NCBI GenBank assembly: GCA_965226805.1
Contig: CBDDDW010000030.1
Coordinates: forward strand, 342,741 to 406,740
From: CBDDDW01 sp965226805
GTDB lineage: Bacteria > Chloroflexota > Dehalococcoidia > Lucifugimonadales > JAGWBF01
Reading direction: 5' to 3'
DNA length: 64,000 nt
Shown: positions 33,666 to 42,681 of the stretch, in pieces
How the letters are laid out: every line of letters begins with the position of its first letter
Position numbering within the stretch: the stretch's first letter is position 1
Position numbers and translations under genes: made by a program
Notes under the pieces: model-generated
The model's input: only the letters and a program-made list of their open reading frames with translations
Database searches by the model: none
What the model was told of the DNA's origin: nothing

Positions 33666-35409
33666 GCCTGGATTTCCCAGATAGACCCAAGTGGTGATTG
33701 GCGTTCCTGTGATTACTATGAATATTCTGATTACTAAACGGATATAATGGGAGTCTATACATTATAATACACCCATGAATATAGGTTCTGGCTTCTGATT
33801 ACGTAATCGTGTTGGAGGCACCTTATGGGTGACGACGAAAAGACCCCTCTCAAGCTCGACTTTGACTCCAAAGTTCGCGTGGAGTTTCGCGGTGCTACCA
33901 TCACCTCAGACGCAGGACTGCTGGCGTGCAGAGAGCTTGATGACGCCCTAAGCCTGACCGACTCTGCCGACGAATTCCTCAAAGAGAGTCGAACGGGCAA
34001 AAACATCCTGCATCAGCTAATCCCACTGCTGAGACAGTCAGTCTACAGCCGCCTCGCTGGATACGACGACACCAATGATGCCGACCGCCTTTCCCAAGAC
34101 CCAGCCCTGAGAGTAGTGGTAGGCTGGAAAGGCCCTGACAGGAACGCGGCCAGCACCAGCGAGATGGGTAGGTTCGAGACGGAGTTGCTGACACAAAAGG
34201 AAAACCTCAAGGGCATTGAGCGGCTGAATGTCGAATGGATAAAACGTGCATTAGCCAAGACCGTACACAGGCGTATCATCCTGGACATCGACAGTTCGGA
34301 GAGTCCGGTGCATGGCGAGCAGGAGGAAGCAGCCTACAACGGCCACTTTGGATGCATGTGCTATCACCCCTTGTTCTGCTTCAACCAGTTTGGAGATTGC
34401 GAAGGGGCGGTTCTCAGACCAGGCAACGTCCACAGCGCCGATGGCTGGAAGGAGTTCATCAATCCCATCGTCGAGCGCTACCTGAAGCTGGCGGTGAGGC
34501 TGCTGTTTCGAGCAGACGCTGCTTTTGCCAAGCCTGAGATTTACGAGTACCTGGAGACAAGGCATATCGGCTACGCCATAAGGCTTCCGGCGAACGAAGT
34601 GCTTCAGAAGGAAATAGCTCACCTGTTGGTACGGCCTACCGAGTGGCCCTCTCAAAAGCCCATCGTCTCGTATCACGACTTCGTTTATCAGGCCCAGAGT
34701 TGGAATGTTCCTCGAAGAGTAGTGGCCAAGGTGGAGTGGCATCAGGGAGAACTGTTCCCAAGAGTAGGCTTCATCGTAACCAACCTGAGCTATCCAACGA
34801 AGGGACTAGTCAGCTTCTACAATGGCAGAGGCACAGCAGAGCAGTGGATTAAAGAGGGGAAATACGCCCTCAATTGGACTCGGCTCTCGTGCCATAAGTT
34901 CGTGGCTAATCAGGTGAGGCTGTGGCTATTCATCCTGGCATACAATCTGGGCAACTTCTTCAGAAGGCTGGCTCTGCCAGAAGCGATAAAGAGCTGGTCC
35001 CTGACAAGTATTCAGACGAGACTCATCAAGATAGGCGGGCGACTGGTGCGTCATGCGAGGAGGCTTGTGTTCCAGCTTGCCGAGGTGATGGTGACCAGGG
35101 AGATGTTCGATGAAATGCTGGAGCGGATAGGGAGACTTCGTTTCAATTCTGGATAGGAGCATGTGTCTGTTAGGGAATCGTGATCATATCGAGGCTGCCC
35201 TGAGCAAGGTGCGCGACTTGCAGCGTGAGGTTCGGTCTGAATAATCCGTTTAGAGCCTTTCCCAGTGGTTTGGAGACCCTGTTTCTCTAGATGAAGTGAT
35301 ATTAGCGCGGTTGGTGGCAGTTGACAACTTCAGCAGGCGATCTTATAGTCTGGACTGTCTCAGGATGGTGTGTTTATGAAAGCACTGGATTCCATCTGGG
35401 AAATATCGG
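33666..35409 (+). mobile_element. IS1380-family element (second type)
   Basis: Inverted ends were found at 33666-33684 (CCTGGATTTCCCAGATA) and 35386-35409 (complement of the same motif, with three mismatches), giving an element of about 1.74 kb, normal for IS1380. The transposase lies inside. It is a different type from the IS1380 element at 7.1 kb. No clear target duplication was seen. Confidence 0.8.
33825..35156 (+). CDS. IS1380-family transposase (second type)
   Basis: The 443-residue DDE transposase has VEFRGATITSDAGLLACREL at the start, the first catalytic Asp in IILDIDSSESPVHGEQ, a second in LLFRADAAFAKPEIYEYL and the Glu in GRGTAEQWIKEGKYALNW. The IS1380 YREK-like and DDE spacing fits. 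An ATG with GGAGG nearby supports the start. It is low in GC compared with the neighbouring core genes and is intact. Confidence 0.92.
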   Translation: MGDDEKTPLKLDFDSKVRVEFRGATITSDAGLLACRELDDALSLTDSADEFLKESRTGKNILHQLIPLLRQSVYSRLAGYDDTNDADRLSQDPALRVVVGWKGPDRNAASTSEMGRFETELLTQKENLKGIERLNVEWIKRALAKTVHRRIILDIDSSESPVHGEQEEAAYNGHFGCMCYHPLFCFNQFGDCEGAVLRPGNVHSADGWKEFINPIVERYLKLAVRLLFRADAAFAKPEIYEYLETRHIGYAIRLPANEVLQKEIAHLLVRPTEWPSQKPIVSYHDFVYQAQSWNVPRRVVAKVEWHQGELFPRVGFIVTNLSYPTKGLVSFYNGRGTAEQWIKEGKYALNWTRLSCHKFVANQVRLWLFILAYNLGNFFRRLALPEAIKSWSLTSIQTRLIKIGGRLVRHARRLVFQLAEVMVTREMFDEMLERIGRLRFNSG

Positions 35410-35435
35410 CTTACACCACTTGACGGGACGTGACC

Positions 35436-35513
35436 CCCCTGTAGCTCCCTCACCCACCCCCTTCCGCTGTCCTCACGCCGTCCATCCGTGTCCTTCGGTG
35501 GATTCGGGGTAAG
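35436..35513 (+). repeat. right-end relic of the IS1380 element found at 7.1 kb
   Basis: About 78 bp match the last 80 bp of the element at 7061-8774, including its terminal repeat (GTCCTTCGGTGGATTCGGG), with only one or two differences. No other part of that element is here. The sequence shows a past copy that was mostly deleted, perhaps when the second IS1380 element inserted just upstream. Confidence 0.9.
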
Positions 35514-35531
35514 TTCCAGTGGATGCTCGCA

Positions 35532-36275
35532 CTATGGACTCTGGGTGGTCGGTGGGGCTCCAGCGCTGCCTACGTCAGCGCCCACATCTCCATCTTCTTG
35601 CGATGGCTCTTCTCCTGGCGGAGGCATAGGCGCGCCATCGCTGTCGTCGGCTAAAGGCTCCTGCGATATGCGCTTTCTCACCGACACGAGGAACGCAACG
35701 ACCGCCAGGATGAGTCGCAACGCAAACTCTACCGCTATGAGAAACAGCAGGTAGTAGAAGATGCTCTCTCGGTGGTCATTGGCCTCCTTCAGCGCCTCCA
35801 GGGACTCGGCAATCTTAAAGAAAGACGCATCAATTAGGAAGATCGCCAGAACCGCGAAGGGTAGTATCTTGGCCATGTCCCGGGACAGTTCTTCGTTGTA
35901 GTATGCGGCCAAGCGGATGGCGCTGACGGTGGCAAAGGCTATCAGCAAAATGTCCGAAAACGACCTGTCTTTCGAAAGGAGGGTCAGGATTAGCGTGAGG
36001 GCTGCGAACCAGAAGTAGGCGAACACCGGAAACAAAATAATGTACTTCGCGCCGTATAAGACGAGGTGGAAGAAGTCTCGCACCCACGGATAGCGCGACT
36101 CTTCATTCTTGGACAGGTCCAACTCAAACATGTCCCGGGAGGCAATGAATCGGTAGAACTTGAAAACAAAGAAGCCATATATAGCCATGCCGAGGATATA
36201 GAACGCTGCAGGCCACAGCAATTTAAGGGCGTCATCAATATCTAACCCGTTAGGGAAGATGGCTTCAATATCCAT
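35532..36275 (-). CDS. hypothetical multi-pass membrane protein
   Basis: The 247-residue protein has about five hydrophobic segments (residues 20-40, 80-105, 115-130, 150-165 and 185-210), a charged loop (DMFELDLSKNEESRYPW) and an acidic, Pro-rich cytoplasmic tail (DDSDGAPMPPPGEEPSQEDG). No family is recognised. The start is taken at MDIEAIFP; an ATG three codons earlier is possible. It lies between IS debris on both sides. Confidence 0.6.
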   Translation of the reverse strand: MDIEAIFPNGLDIDDALKLLWPAAFYILGMAIYGFFVFKFYRFIASRDMFELDLSKNEESRYPWVRDFFHLVLYGAKYIILFPVFAYFWFAALTLILTLLSKDRSFSDILLIAFATVSAIRLAAYYNEELSRDMAKILPFAVLAIFLIDASFFKIAESLEALKEANDHRESIFYYLLFLIAVEFALRLILAVVAFLVSVRKRISQEPLADDSDGAPMPPPGEEPSQEDGDVGADVGSAGAPPTTQSP

Positions 36276-36693
36276 GAATTCCATCTCCTATCCCGCGACC
36301 CGTGCAATGAGACGCGGCCTGCGGATAGTTAGGGGTAAGGGTCGGGACAAAGACGGGACTCCCAATACGTACGTAAGCTGGCGATGGAGGGGCGTCGCTG
36401 CCCACACAGGCGTGGGCAACGGACGGTGAGTTCGCCGCATCTACCATTCCATCAGATCGGCTTCGATGGTTTGACGCCCGTAATTCTATGAAAAGCTCAC
36501 CATCTCGTCAACCAACAGCGCCCGGTCACCCGGGCCTTTAAATTGGGGATTGAGTTTGTCTCATAGACCGGTGGGGGAGCTGACTAACACAGGTGTGGGA
36601 GCGATGGGCCTCAAGGGAGGTCGGCCCGTCCAGTTCCACCGGCCGCTTGTCGGCCCCCAGAAAGGTCGTCTGCCTCTCTTAGTTCCATGGGGC
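36276..36693. other. intergenic, no gene seen
   Basis: Just over 400 bp lie between the membrane protein start and the IS1182 relic. Short open frames on the plus strand have no ribosome binding site or family resemblance. The right part probably belongs to the end of the degraded IS1182 element, but its terminal repeat was not identified. Confidence 0.5.
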
Positions 36694-37541
36694 CTAGGCC
36701 CAGCCCCAAGGGGCTTGGCCCCTGCGCCATAGCTTGAGCAAGTTATGAGTCATCCCTGCCAGCGACCACTCACTCTGTGCAGCGCCCAACCCCCGTCTCA
36801 TAAACCGTCGGAACCCCTGACCTTCCTTGACCTGTCCGAACACCGGCTCCACCAGTACACCCCGCTTCTTGTACAGAGCTCGGCCTCGCTTTGTCAGCAG
36901 CTTGCGCTCCATCCTGCCCCTCGGGCTCAGTCTTTTTGGTATACGTCCTCGGGGACACCCCTTCTCCCGTAGCATCTTCCGCTGTTTCCAATCCTTGGTG
37001 GTGGCAATAAGAAGCTCAGGCATCTCTGGCCAGGAGCAAGCCCTGATGTTGGCCTCACTCCAGTACCCGGCATCGGCCAGGCCCGCTTTTGGCCGGTCCT
37101 CTATGCCAGCTGCCTCCAGCGTATGCGCCATGGTTTGGAGCATCGGCTCCAGTTGCTGCACATCGTTGGCCTCTTGGGTCACTCCAACGGCTACTATGAT
37201 CTGCTCCTCGCTCACCACCGCCTGGGCATTGTAGCCCTGCACGTACCCTTGCCTGGTCTTCATGATGCGGCTGTCCGGGTCGGTGGTATTAGCCTTCGCC
37301 TCTTCGGTAGGAAGTGACTCTACCACCTTGGGCTTTCGCCCCCGCTTCTTTTTGCCTGTGGCCTCTTCTTCTGCCCGCCGTTGCTCCACGTGCTCTTGGA
37401 CAGCCTTGGCTGCTGCTTCAGCCTCCCGCTGCAGACGTTCCTTGGCTTCCTTCAGGCGCTTGAGACGCTCCCTCCGTCCCCCTAGCCCTTCCGGTAGCTC
37501 ATCCCCTCGCCGGTCGGGACCGTAATGGGCATCCTCTTCAG
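36694..37541 (-). pseudogene. IS1182-family transposase, N-terminus missing
   Basis: The frame continues from about 37541 to a stop at 36694 and contains the C-terminal catalytic half: DPDSRIMKTRQGYVQGYNAQ, the LADAGYWSEANI Asp region, CPRGRIPKR and the final KKRGVLVEPVFGQVKEGQGF with the Glu. A coiled-coil-like stretch precedes it (RLKRLKEAKERLQREAEAAA). The N-terminal DUF772 half is absent, cut at the junction with the next gene. The element is dead. Confidence 0.85.
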
Positions 37542-38218
37542 CCCACGCGTCGATACACGAGGGCGTTACCGTCCTTGTCGCAGACCGCGCTAACGCCGCC
37601 CTCGCGAAAGCAATACGCAGCCTTTTGGCCGAGTCTCCGGCCTGACTTCATCGCCACCGCGATGTCGTTGCTCGTGAACAGTTCGGGTAGCTCGGCGTCG
37701 ATCATGGCGAACAGGTCGCCCATCGAGGCGATGGTGTGCGTCTCCACAACATCCACGAGCCTACGGTCCACGCGTGCCCAACCGCGGCGCCATCGGCCGG
37801 GGCGATCGCTCAGCGCACGGAGCTCCTCTTCGACGGTCAACACGACGTCCAGCGTCAGGTTGGGATGGGCAAGCATCGCCGGAATGCTGACCAGCGACGA
37901 GAAGACGTCAAACACCGAGCCGTGCCGCGGCGTCCTGCGCCGTGTCGCCGGCATGGTCCTGTCCACCGCCACGTTGACGATGTACCGGTCCCTGGCGACT
38001 GGATGCACCAGAGTGACCGAATACGCATTGAGCAGGCGCTGCAGCTTGTTCCTGAGCGGCCAGAAACTGCCCGTCTGAACCTCGACGATATGGCCGCCGT
38101 TGACTGCGTCTACGACGAAGCCCTCGATGGCCTGTTCAGTCGCGCTGCCGACGACGGCGTAGCGCTCCTTTAAGGACCGGTGCAGTGACCGCTCGTTGAA
38201 CTCGCCTATGGACTTCAT
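37538..38218 (-). CDS. hypothetical protein, possible PD-(D/E)XK-like fold
   Basis: The 226-residue protein starts at MKSIGEFNERSLHRSLKERY; the longer form from 38269 has no supporting site. An N-terminal stretch IEGFVVDAVNGGHIVEVQTG has the D-then-ExQ spacing seen in some nuclease folds. A middle domain follows (RDRYIVNVAVDRTMPATRRR, LTLDVVLTVEEELRALSD) and then a winged-helix-like end (TIASMGDLFAMIDAELPELF). It has an overlap of a few bases with the IS1182 relic at its 3' end. Function unknown; it neighbours the restriction-modification gene. Confidence 0.6.
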   Translation of the reverse strand: MKSIGEFNERSLHRSLKERYAVVGSATEQAIEGFVVDAVNGGHIVEVQTGSFWPLRNKLQRLLNAYSVTLVHPVARDRYIVNVAVDRTMPATRRRTPRHGSVFDVFSSLVSIPAMLAHPNLTLDVVLTVEEELRALSDRPGRWRRGWARVDRRLVDVVETHTIASMGDLFAMIDAELPELFTSNDIAVAMKSGRRLGQKAAYCFREGGVSAVCDKDGNALVYRRVG

Positions 38219-38460
38219 GAGGTGCGCATGGTATGGGAGACCCACTCGCCGGGGCAGGGGCTCACCCAATCTGCGATAATCATCACTTCATCTGACATAG
38301 GTGAGTACCTGCTAGAGCTGATAGGCGTGGTTCTCGGGTTCCGCTGAGAGGAGCGCCAGGACTCTCACTTAACTCCGCCACAATTCTGTCCAACTGACTG
38401 GGTCCACCTCATATTGAGCTTCATTCTGCTCCTCTTGTGATTTAAACATGCAGCTGCTGG

Positions 38461-41400
38461 CTAGTCCGATGTCTCATCAGTCCCTTCCGTCAACAATCGC
38501 GACACCGCCGCTTCTACCTTCCGCCCCTCCTCCGACTCCTGCAACCACTTGCGGATCTCACGGCGAGCGACGGTGACGGTACAGCTTGTCCCACGCTGCT
38601 CACGTAGCTCTTCCAGCCTCACCTTCGCTCCAGCTGCTGCCGCTGCCCCGGCCTCCGACACTGTGACGTGCAGTGGCTCCCCTGCGTCGAACTCCGGGAT
38701 GGACAGCTTCCACAGATGCTTCTGCAAGTGGCGCGCTCCAAATTGGCCCTTGGCCATCATTGGTGATACTGCCTCATATAGTGCCCAGCTATTGATTATG
38801 GCGAGGATGTAGTGGGCTTCTCGGATATTTCTACAAGCAATCCAGAATAGCGTGTAGTCAACAAGCGAACTATCGTCTTCGAGCACTGCGGCCGTCGGTG
38901 CGCCCGATTGGTTGTACAGCACCCGCACCGGCCTGCCGCTGTCGTCCTGTTGCCATTCCAACTGAGACGACAGCTTGCCGTAGTAGTCCAGTTGCTCCAA
39001 CAGACTCATCTTGTTGGCCACCGCCTTGTTCTTCTCCCACAGGCTGCTGACGGTCCGCCACCGGTCGCGCATCCTCTGGCTCAGTCCGCCCAAGCGGATG
39101 CCGCCCACGCCGTCGTCGCTTGTGGATAACTCATGCTCGCCGCGTTTCAAGGGCAGGACAGCCTGTAGCGGATCAAGAGTAGCGTAAGGGACGACCGTTT
39201 CACCCAAGTGAACATCAAATACATGGGCGGCCTCAACCGTCTGCTCCGATATGACGGTAAGGTCGAGGCTCTTCCACGGCTCCTTGTCCTGTGAGCCTCG
39301 CCGAGGATTCACGGTCATGGTCTGTCCGGCCTGCACGATGGCAGGATTCTCGGTCTCTTTCACGAAGAACAGGCACCGAGGGAAGATCGTAGCCCCATTG
39401 CGTGAGTGGCCGGCGTAGGGCGACTCTCCGACAACGGAGGTGTCGGTGATGGACACCTGCGCCCGACGAACGTCAGTCGCCCCCGCCTTGCCAAGCCATC
39501 GCTCCACTTCGCCAGCCAGTGGGCTCGCCTTGCCGTCCTCGCCGCTGCGCCTGGCAAATACCACAGACGCCGGAACAGGGAAGAAGGTGTTTGGCTCTAG
39601 CCCCTCCAGGTCCCATGCCGTCTTGTGGCCGAAATCAACCGCCAAGACGCGGCCCGCCGTGCGGTTCCTTCCTCTGCCAACCGGCTTCGTCTGCCATGAA
39701 CCGGTGCGCCACTTCGCATACTGACCCGTCTGGAGGGCGCTGTGAGGCATTACCATGCCGATGACGCCGCCGTCCTTCAGATACAGGTCTACGCTGCGGG
39801 CGAAGAACAGCCCCGCCACATCCTGGTGGGTGGCGTACCGGCCTCCAGCCCATATCCCGTAGAGGTTCCTGCTCTGACCCTCCAACTCCGTGCGCAGCGT
39901 GCTGACGGTCTGGTTGTAGTTGATCCAAGGCGGGTTGCCCACGATTACGTCCACCTTGCTGCGGGAAAGCGCCACAGGCCGCACCAGGTTGCGGGTGTAG
40001 TAGGCCCAGATGTGGTTGCGGCCCTCGGAGTGAAGCCGCTTCATGGCGGCGATGGTCTCCCCCAGGGTCTGCCTCTCACTGGGATCGACGATCCCGTGGT
40101 CATCCAGAGCGAGGGCAGGGTCGTCGTCCCTCTCGATGGCCTCTGCAACGTCGCTCATCAGCGCGTCGAAGGTCTCCGCTCGTTCCACCAGACTCACGGG
40201 AAACACCAACTCTGTGTTCTCCTCATCCTCCACCTGGACCGTGACGTTGTGCTCGGCGAACATGTCCCCGGCGCGAAATCGGAACTGGAGCGCGTCTCCT
40301 AGGTAGACCGGAACGGTAACGTTTGCATCGAAGCCGTCCTCCACTGCCGCCTGTATCGCGGGCTGGGCCGCCAGCACCCACGCAGCTCGGGCCAGATGCA
40401 CCGCCACCGGGTGCACGTCGATGCCCGAGACAGAGAAGCGCAGCCACTCCAACACCTCCTTCGGGTCCAGCGCTGTCTTGTTGGCCGCCTCGATGAAGTG
40501 GGCGACCGCCTCGGCGACAAAGGTCCCGGAGCCGCAGGCCGGATCGAGGACGTACTGGTCGAGGGGATCGGTCACCACCTCCCGGACGATGGCCCGCGCC
40601 AGCCAGTCCGGGGTGTAGTACTCCCCCAACTGACGCCGCTCCTCCGGCGGGATGACCGTCTCGTACAGGATGGCGGCGATGTCGGTGGGAGCCCGTCGCC
40701 AGTCGAACCGGGCTATGCGCCGGGCCAGGGTCCTCAGCAGCGGCAGCCCGCCCACCTCGGTCGGCCAGGCGAAGAAGTCCGACTCCACGACCCCCTGAAG
40801 ACCGGTTTTGTTGCGGAAGTCCCGCCCCAGAAGCAGGTCGGCGGGATCCGTCTCCGCCAGCCTGCTGATATCGCTGCCGAAGGAGGCTTGGACTACCATG
40901 CCGATGACAGCGCTCAGGTAGGTGTGGCGGACGAACAGGTCGTCCAGTTGAGCGGGAGTGCGGGCTATCTCGCCCAAAGCGGCCGTGAGCAGGTTTTCCC
41001 ACAACTGCCTCTTGACTCTGACTGTGCTGGCGTCGGCGTGCTGGTCATAGAGTGCCTTGAGGGCCACTATGTCCCGCTCATACGATGGGGCAGTTGGGCC
41101 GAAGTGCTGCGCGATTGCGGCGCGGGAGGGCTCTTTGTCTCCCTCTGCGGAGAGAGCATGATCGCGGAGCCACTCGAAGAGGGTGATCCAGCGGTCTGCG
41201 TCCTCCAGTGTGAAAGCGTAAGGCAGGGCCGTCTTGACCGGACCGGCGTTGGGCCAGCGCAGCAGCCAGCGCCTCCCGTCGGTGAGGATGCCCATGCGCA
41301 AACGGCCCTGCTCCTCTGACTGCTCCAGGTAGTCGTCGAGTTGCTGGACGTACTCGGGATTGGGATTGAAGCCTCCCGCAGTCCCGATCCTGCGCTTGAA

Positions 41401-41625
41401 CTCTATGAAGGTGTCGAGGGCGGCGAGGTCCACGGCGCGGCGCGAGCCCTGTGCGGGCGGGTTCTCCTCAACGATCTCATCGGGCATCACGAGCCCCGTG
41501 ACGATGAGGAAATCGCGCACTGCACTGGTGATATTCGCCTCGGGCTCGCCATTTTCGTGCCGCCGCAGAATCTCTGCGGCGGCCTGGGCGTACCGGGGGT
41601 CGTTGTAGTCTATCTGTGCTGCCAC
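38461..41625 (-). CDS. single-chain restriction endonuclease-methyltransferase (type IIG/ISP-like)
   Basis: The 1054-residue protein combines a nuclease-like N terminus with an N6-adenine methylase. The nuclease-like part has Asp66 and Glu75-Phe-Lys77 in AVDLAALDTFIEFK. Methylase motif I is LDPACGSGTF (359-368) and motif IV is NPPW (564-567) in VIVGNPPWINYNQ. The C-terminal 350 residues match target-recognition modules of such fusion enzymes. One protein of this kind methylates one or both strands of its site and cuts unmodified foreign DNA. No other subunit is adjacent. A T/A pair lies upstream. Confidence 0.85.
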   Translation of the reverse strand: MAAQIDYNDPRYAQAAAEILRRHENGEPEANITSAVRDFLIVTGLVMPDEIVEENPPAQGSRRAVDLAALDTFIEFKRRIGTAGGFNPNPEYVQQLDDYLEQSEEQGRLRMGILTDGRRWLLRWPNAGPVKTALPYAFTLEDADRWITLFEWLRDHALSAEGDKEPSRAAIAQHFGPTAPSYERDIVALKALYDQHADASTVRVKRQLWENLLTAALGEIARTPAQLDDLFVRHTYLSAVIGMVVQASFGSDISRLAETDPADLLLGRDFRNKTGLQGVVESDFFAWPTEVGGLPLLRTLARRIARFDWRRAPTDIAAILYETVIPPEERRQLGEYYTPDWLARAIVREVVTDPLDQYVLDPACGSGTFVAEAVAHFIEAANKTALDPKEVLEWLRFSVSGIDVHPVAVHLARAAWVLAAQPAIQAAVEDGFDANVTVPVYLGDALQFRFRAGDMFAEHNVTVQVEDEENTELVFPVSLVERAETFDALMSDVAEAIERDDDPALALDDHGIVDPSERQTLGETIAAMKRLHSEGRNHIWAYYTRNLVRPVALSRSKVDVIVGNPPWINYNQTVSTLRTELEGQSRNLYGIWAGGRYATHQDVAGLFFARSVDLYLKDGGVIGMVMPHSALQTGQYAKWRTGSWQTKPVGRGRNRTAGRVLAVDFGHKTAWDLEGLEPNTFFPVPASVVFARRSGEDGKASPLAGEVERWLGKAGATDVRRAQVSITDTSVVGESPYAGHSRNGATIFPRCLFFVKETENPAIVQAGQTMTVNPRRGSQDKEPWKSLDLTVISEQTVEAAHVFDVHLGETVVPYATLDPLQAVLPLKRGEHELSTSDDGVGGIRLGGLSQRMRDRWRTVSSLWEKNKAVANKMSLLEQLDYYGKLSSQLEWQQDDSGRPVRVLYNQSGAPTAAVLEDDSSLVDYTLFWIACRNIREAHYILAIINSWALYEAVSPMMAKGQFGARHLQKHLWKLSIPEFDAGEPLHVTVSEAGAAAAAGAKVRLEELREQRGTSCTVTVARREIRKWLQESEEGRKVEAAVSRLLTEGTDETSD

Positions 41626-41697
41626 GCAAGCCCCCTCCGTGATCTGAGTCTCCCTCTCAAATTGGAATCTATGAGACGAGCGGCAGTTTCCGCACCA

Positions 41698-42141
41698 CTA
41701 TTCCGGCACAACGAATTCTCCTATCCAACGCACGTGACCCATCTCCTGCCCTACAGACTGATGGAACTTCTCGTCAGCGGTCCACAGCTCGCAACCGAGG
41801 TTCTCGGCAAGCGCCAGATAGTGGGCGTCGTAGGCGGCGCCCTGACCAAATCGACTTGCTATCTCCAACGCCTTTCCGTGGAGATTCCACGGCTGATGCA
41901 ACTCAATCTGAGAGGTGAGCAGGTTTCCGATAAGGTCAACCGCCGCCTCAACGCTCAGTTCGCCTCGGTTCACTCTCTTGTGAAGCGCGTTGGATACCTC
42001 GAACGGCAGCAGATGGGGCGCGGCCGGCGTAATCTCCTCGTTATGCCACACCCGAAGAATCGCCAGAGCCTTGTCGGTGTGCTCCTCCCTCACCAACCAC
42101 TTGAAGGCAAGGCTGGCGTCTACAACCACGAAGCCGCTCAA
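41698..42141 (-). CDS. vapC: PIN-domain toxin (VapC-like)
   Basis: The 147-residue protein is a PIN-domain RNase. Acidic active-site residues are Asp8 (VVVDASLAFKWL), Glu48 (LPFEVSNALHK), Asp105 (YDAHYLALAE) and Asp123 (LWTADEKF). It should cleave RNA when not bound by its antitoxin. It overlaps the upstream antitoxin gene by four bases (ATGA), the standard vapBC layout. It lies beside the restriction enzyme gene, in a defence-type cluster. Confidence 0.9.
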   Translation of the reverse strand: MSGFVVVDASLAFKWLVREEHTDKALAILRVWHNEEITPAAPHLLPFEVSNALHKRVNRGELSVEAAVDLIGNLLTSQIELHQPWNLHGKALEIASRFGQGAAYDAHYLALAENLGCELWTADEKFHQSVGQEMGHVRWIGEFVVPE

Positions 42142-42440
42142 GCTATCCCCTCCAACTGGGCGTCCCTAGCCTCCCGCGCTTCCCGAATGAACTCGGCGCC
42201 GCTGCCAGGGAGCACGCTGTCACCGAAGTACTTCTTCTGGAGTTCCTCGAACCGCTCGGCGTCAGACCAACTGGACACGGAACTGCCGAAGCCTTGTGTC
42301 TCGTCTTGCGCCAACTCTTTGTCTATGGCTGTATAGCAGTAATGGCGCATGGTCACTCCCTTGAGGGCGGCAACCACCTTCAGCCTGCGCTGAAAGGTTG
42401 GCTCCAAATCCAATGTGAGCCTCTTCTTCTTGACTTCCAT
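42138..42440 (-). CDS. antitoxin, ribbon-helix-helix type
   Basis: The 100-residue protein starts at MEVKKKRLTLDLEPTFQRRL; the ATG at 42470 adds an uncharacteristic extension. The N-terminal 45 residues look like a ribbon-helix-helix DNA-binding domain (KRLTLDLEPTFQRRLKVVAA, then GVTMRHYCYTAI). The acidic C terminus (AERFEELQKKYFGDSVLPGS) would bind the PIN toxin. It is the first gene of the pair and probably represses its own promoter. Ribosome binding site AAGGAG is upstream of the ATG. Confidence 0.75.
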   Translation of the reverse strand: MEVKKKRLTLDLEPTFQRRLKVVAALKGVTMRHYCYTAIDKELAQDETQGFGSSVSSWSDAERFEELQKKYFGDSVLPGSGAEFIREAREARDAQLEGIA

Positions 42441-42556
42441 GATTTGCTCCTTCCGAGAGAGTCCTACCACCGCAATTATAGAGCATACACAGAAATAGCT
42501 TCAATATCCCATAGAAAAAAAGCAACAAAAAGGGCCACCATACATAAATCTGTTGG

Positions 42557-42598
42557 GGGGAGGGTCATCGCATTCCATTCCTAGCGATGACCCTCCCC
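42557..42598. terminator. strong stem-loop terminator
   Basis: GGGGAGGGTCATCGC pairs perfectly with GCGATGACCCTCCCC (15 bp) around a 12-base loop. It separates the four-HTH gene, which ends at 42682 on the minus strand, from the antitoxin gene at 42440. It lacks a long T-run but the stem is very stable. Confidence 0.8.
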
Positions 42599-42681
42599 TT
42601 TGTGAGTGACGTCCCAGCGGCCCTGGCTGCACCACTCGGCCTCTCGCTGCTTCTCAAGGCTACCTGCCCGCTAGAAGAGGG

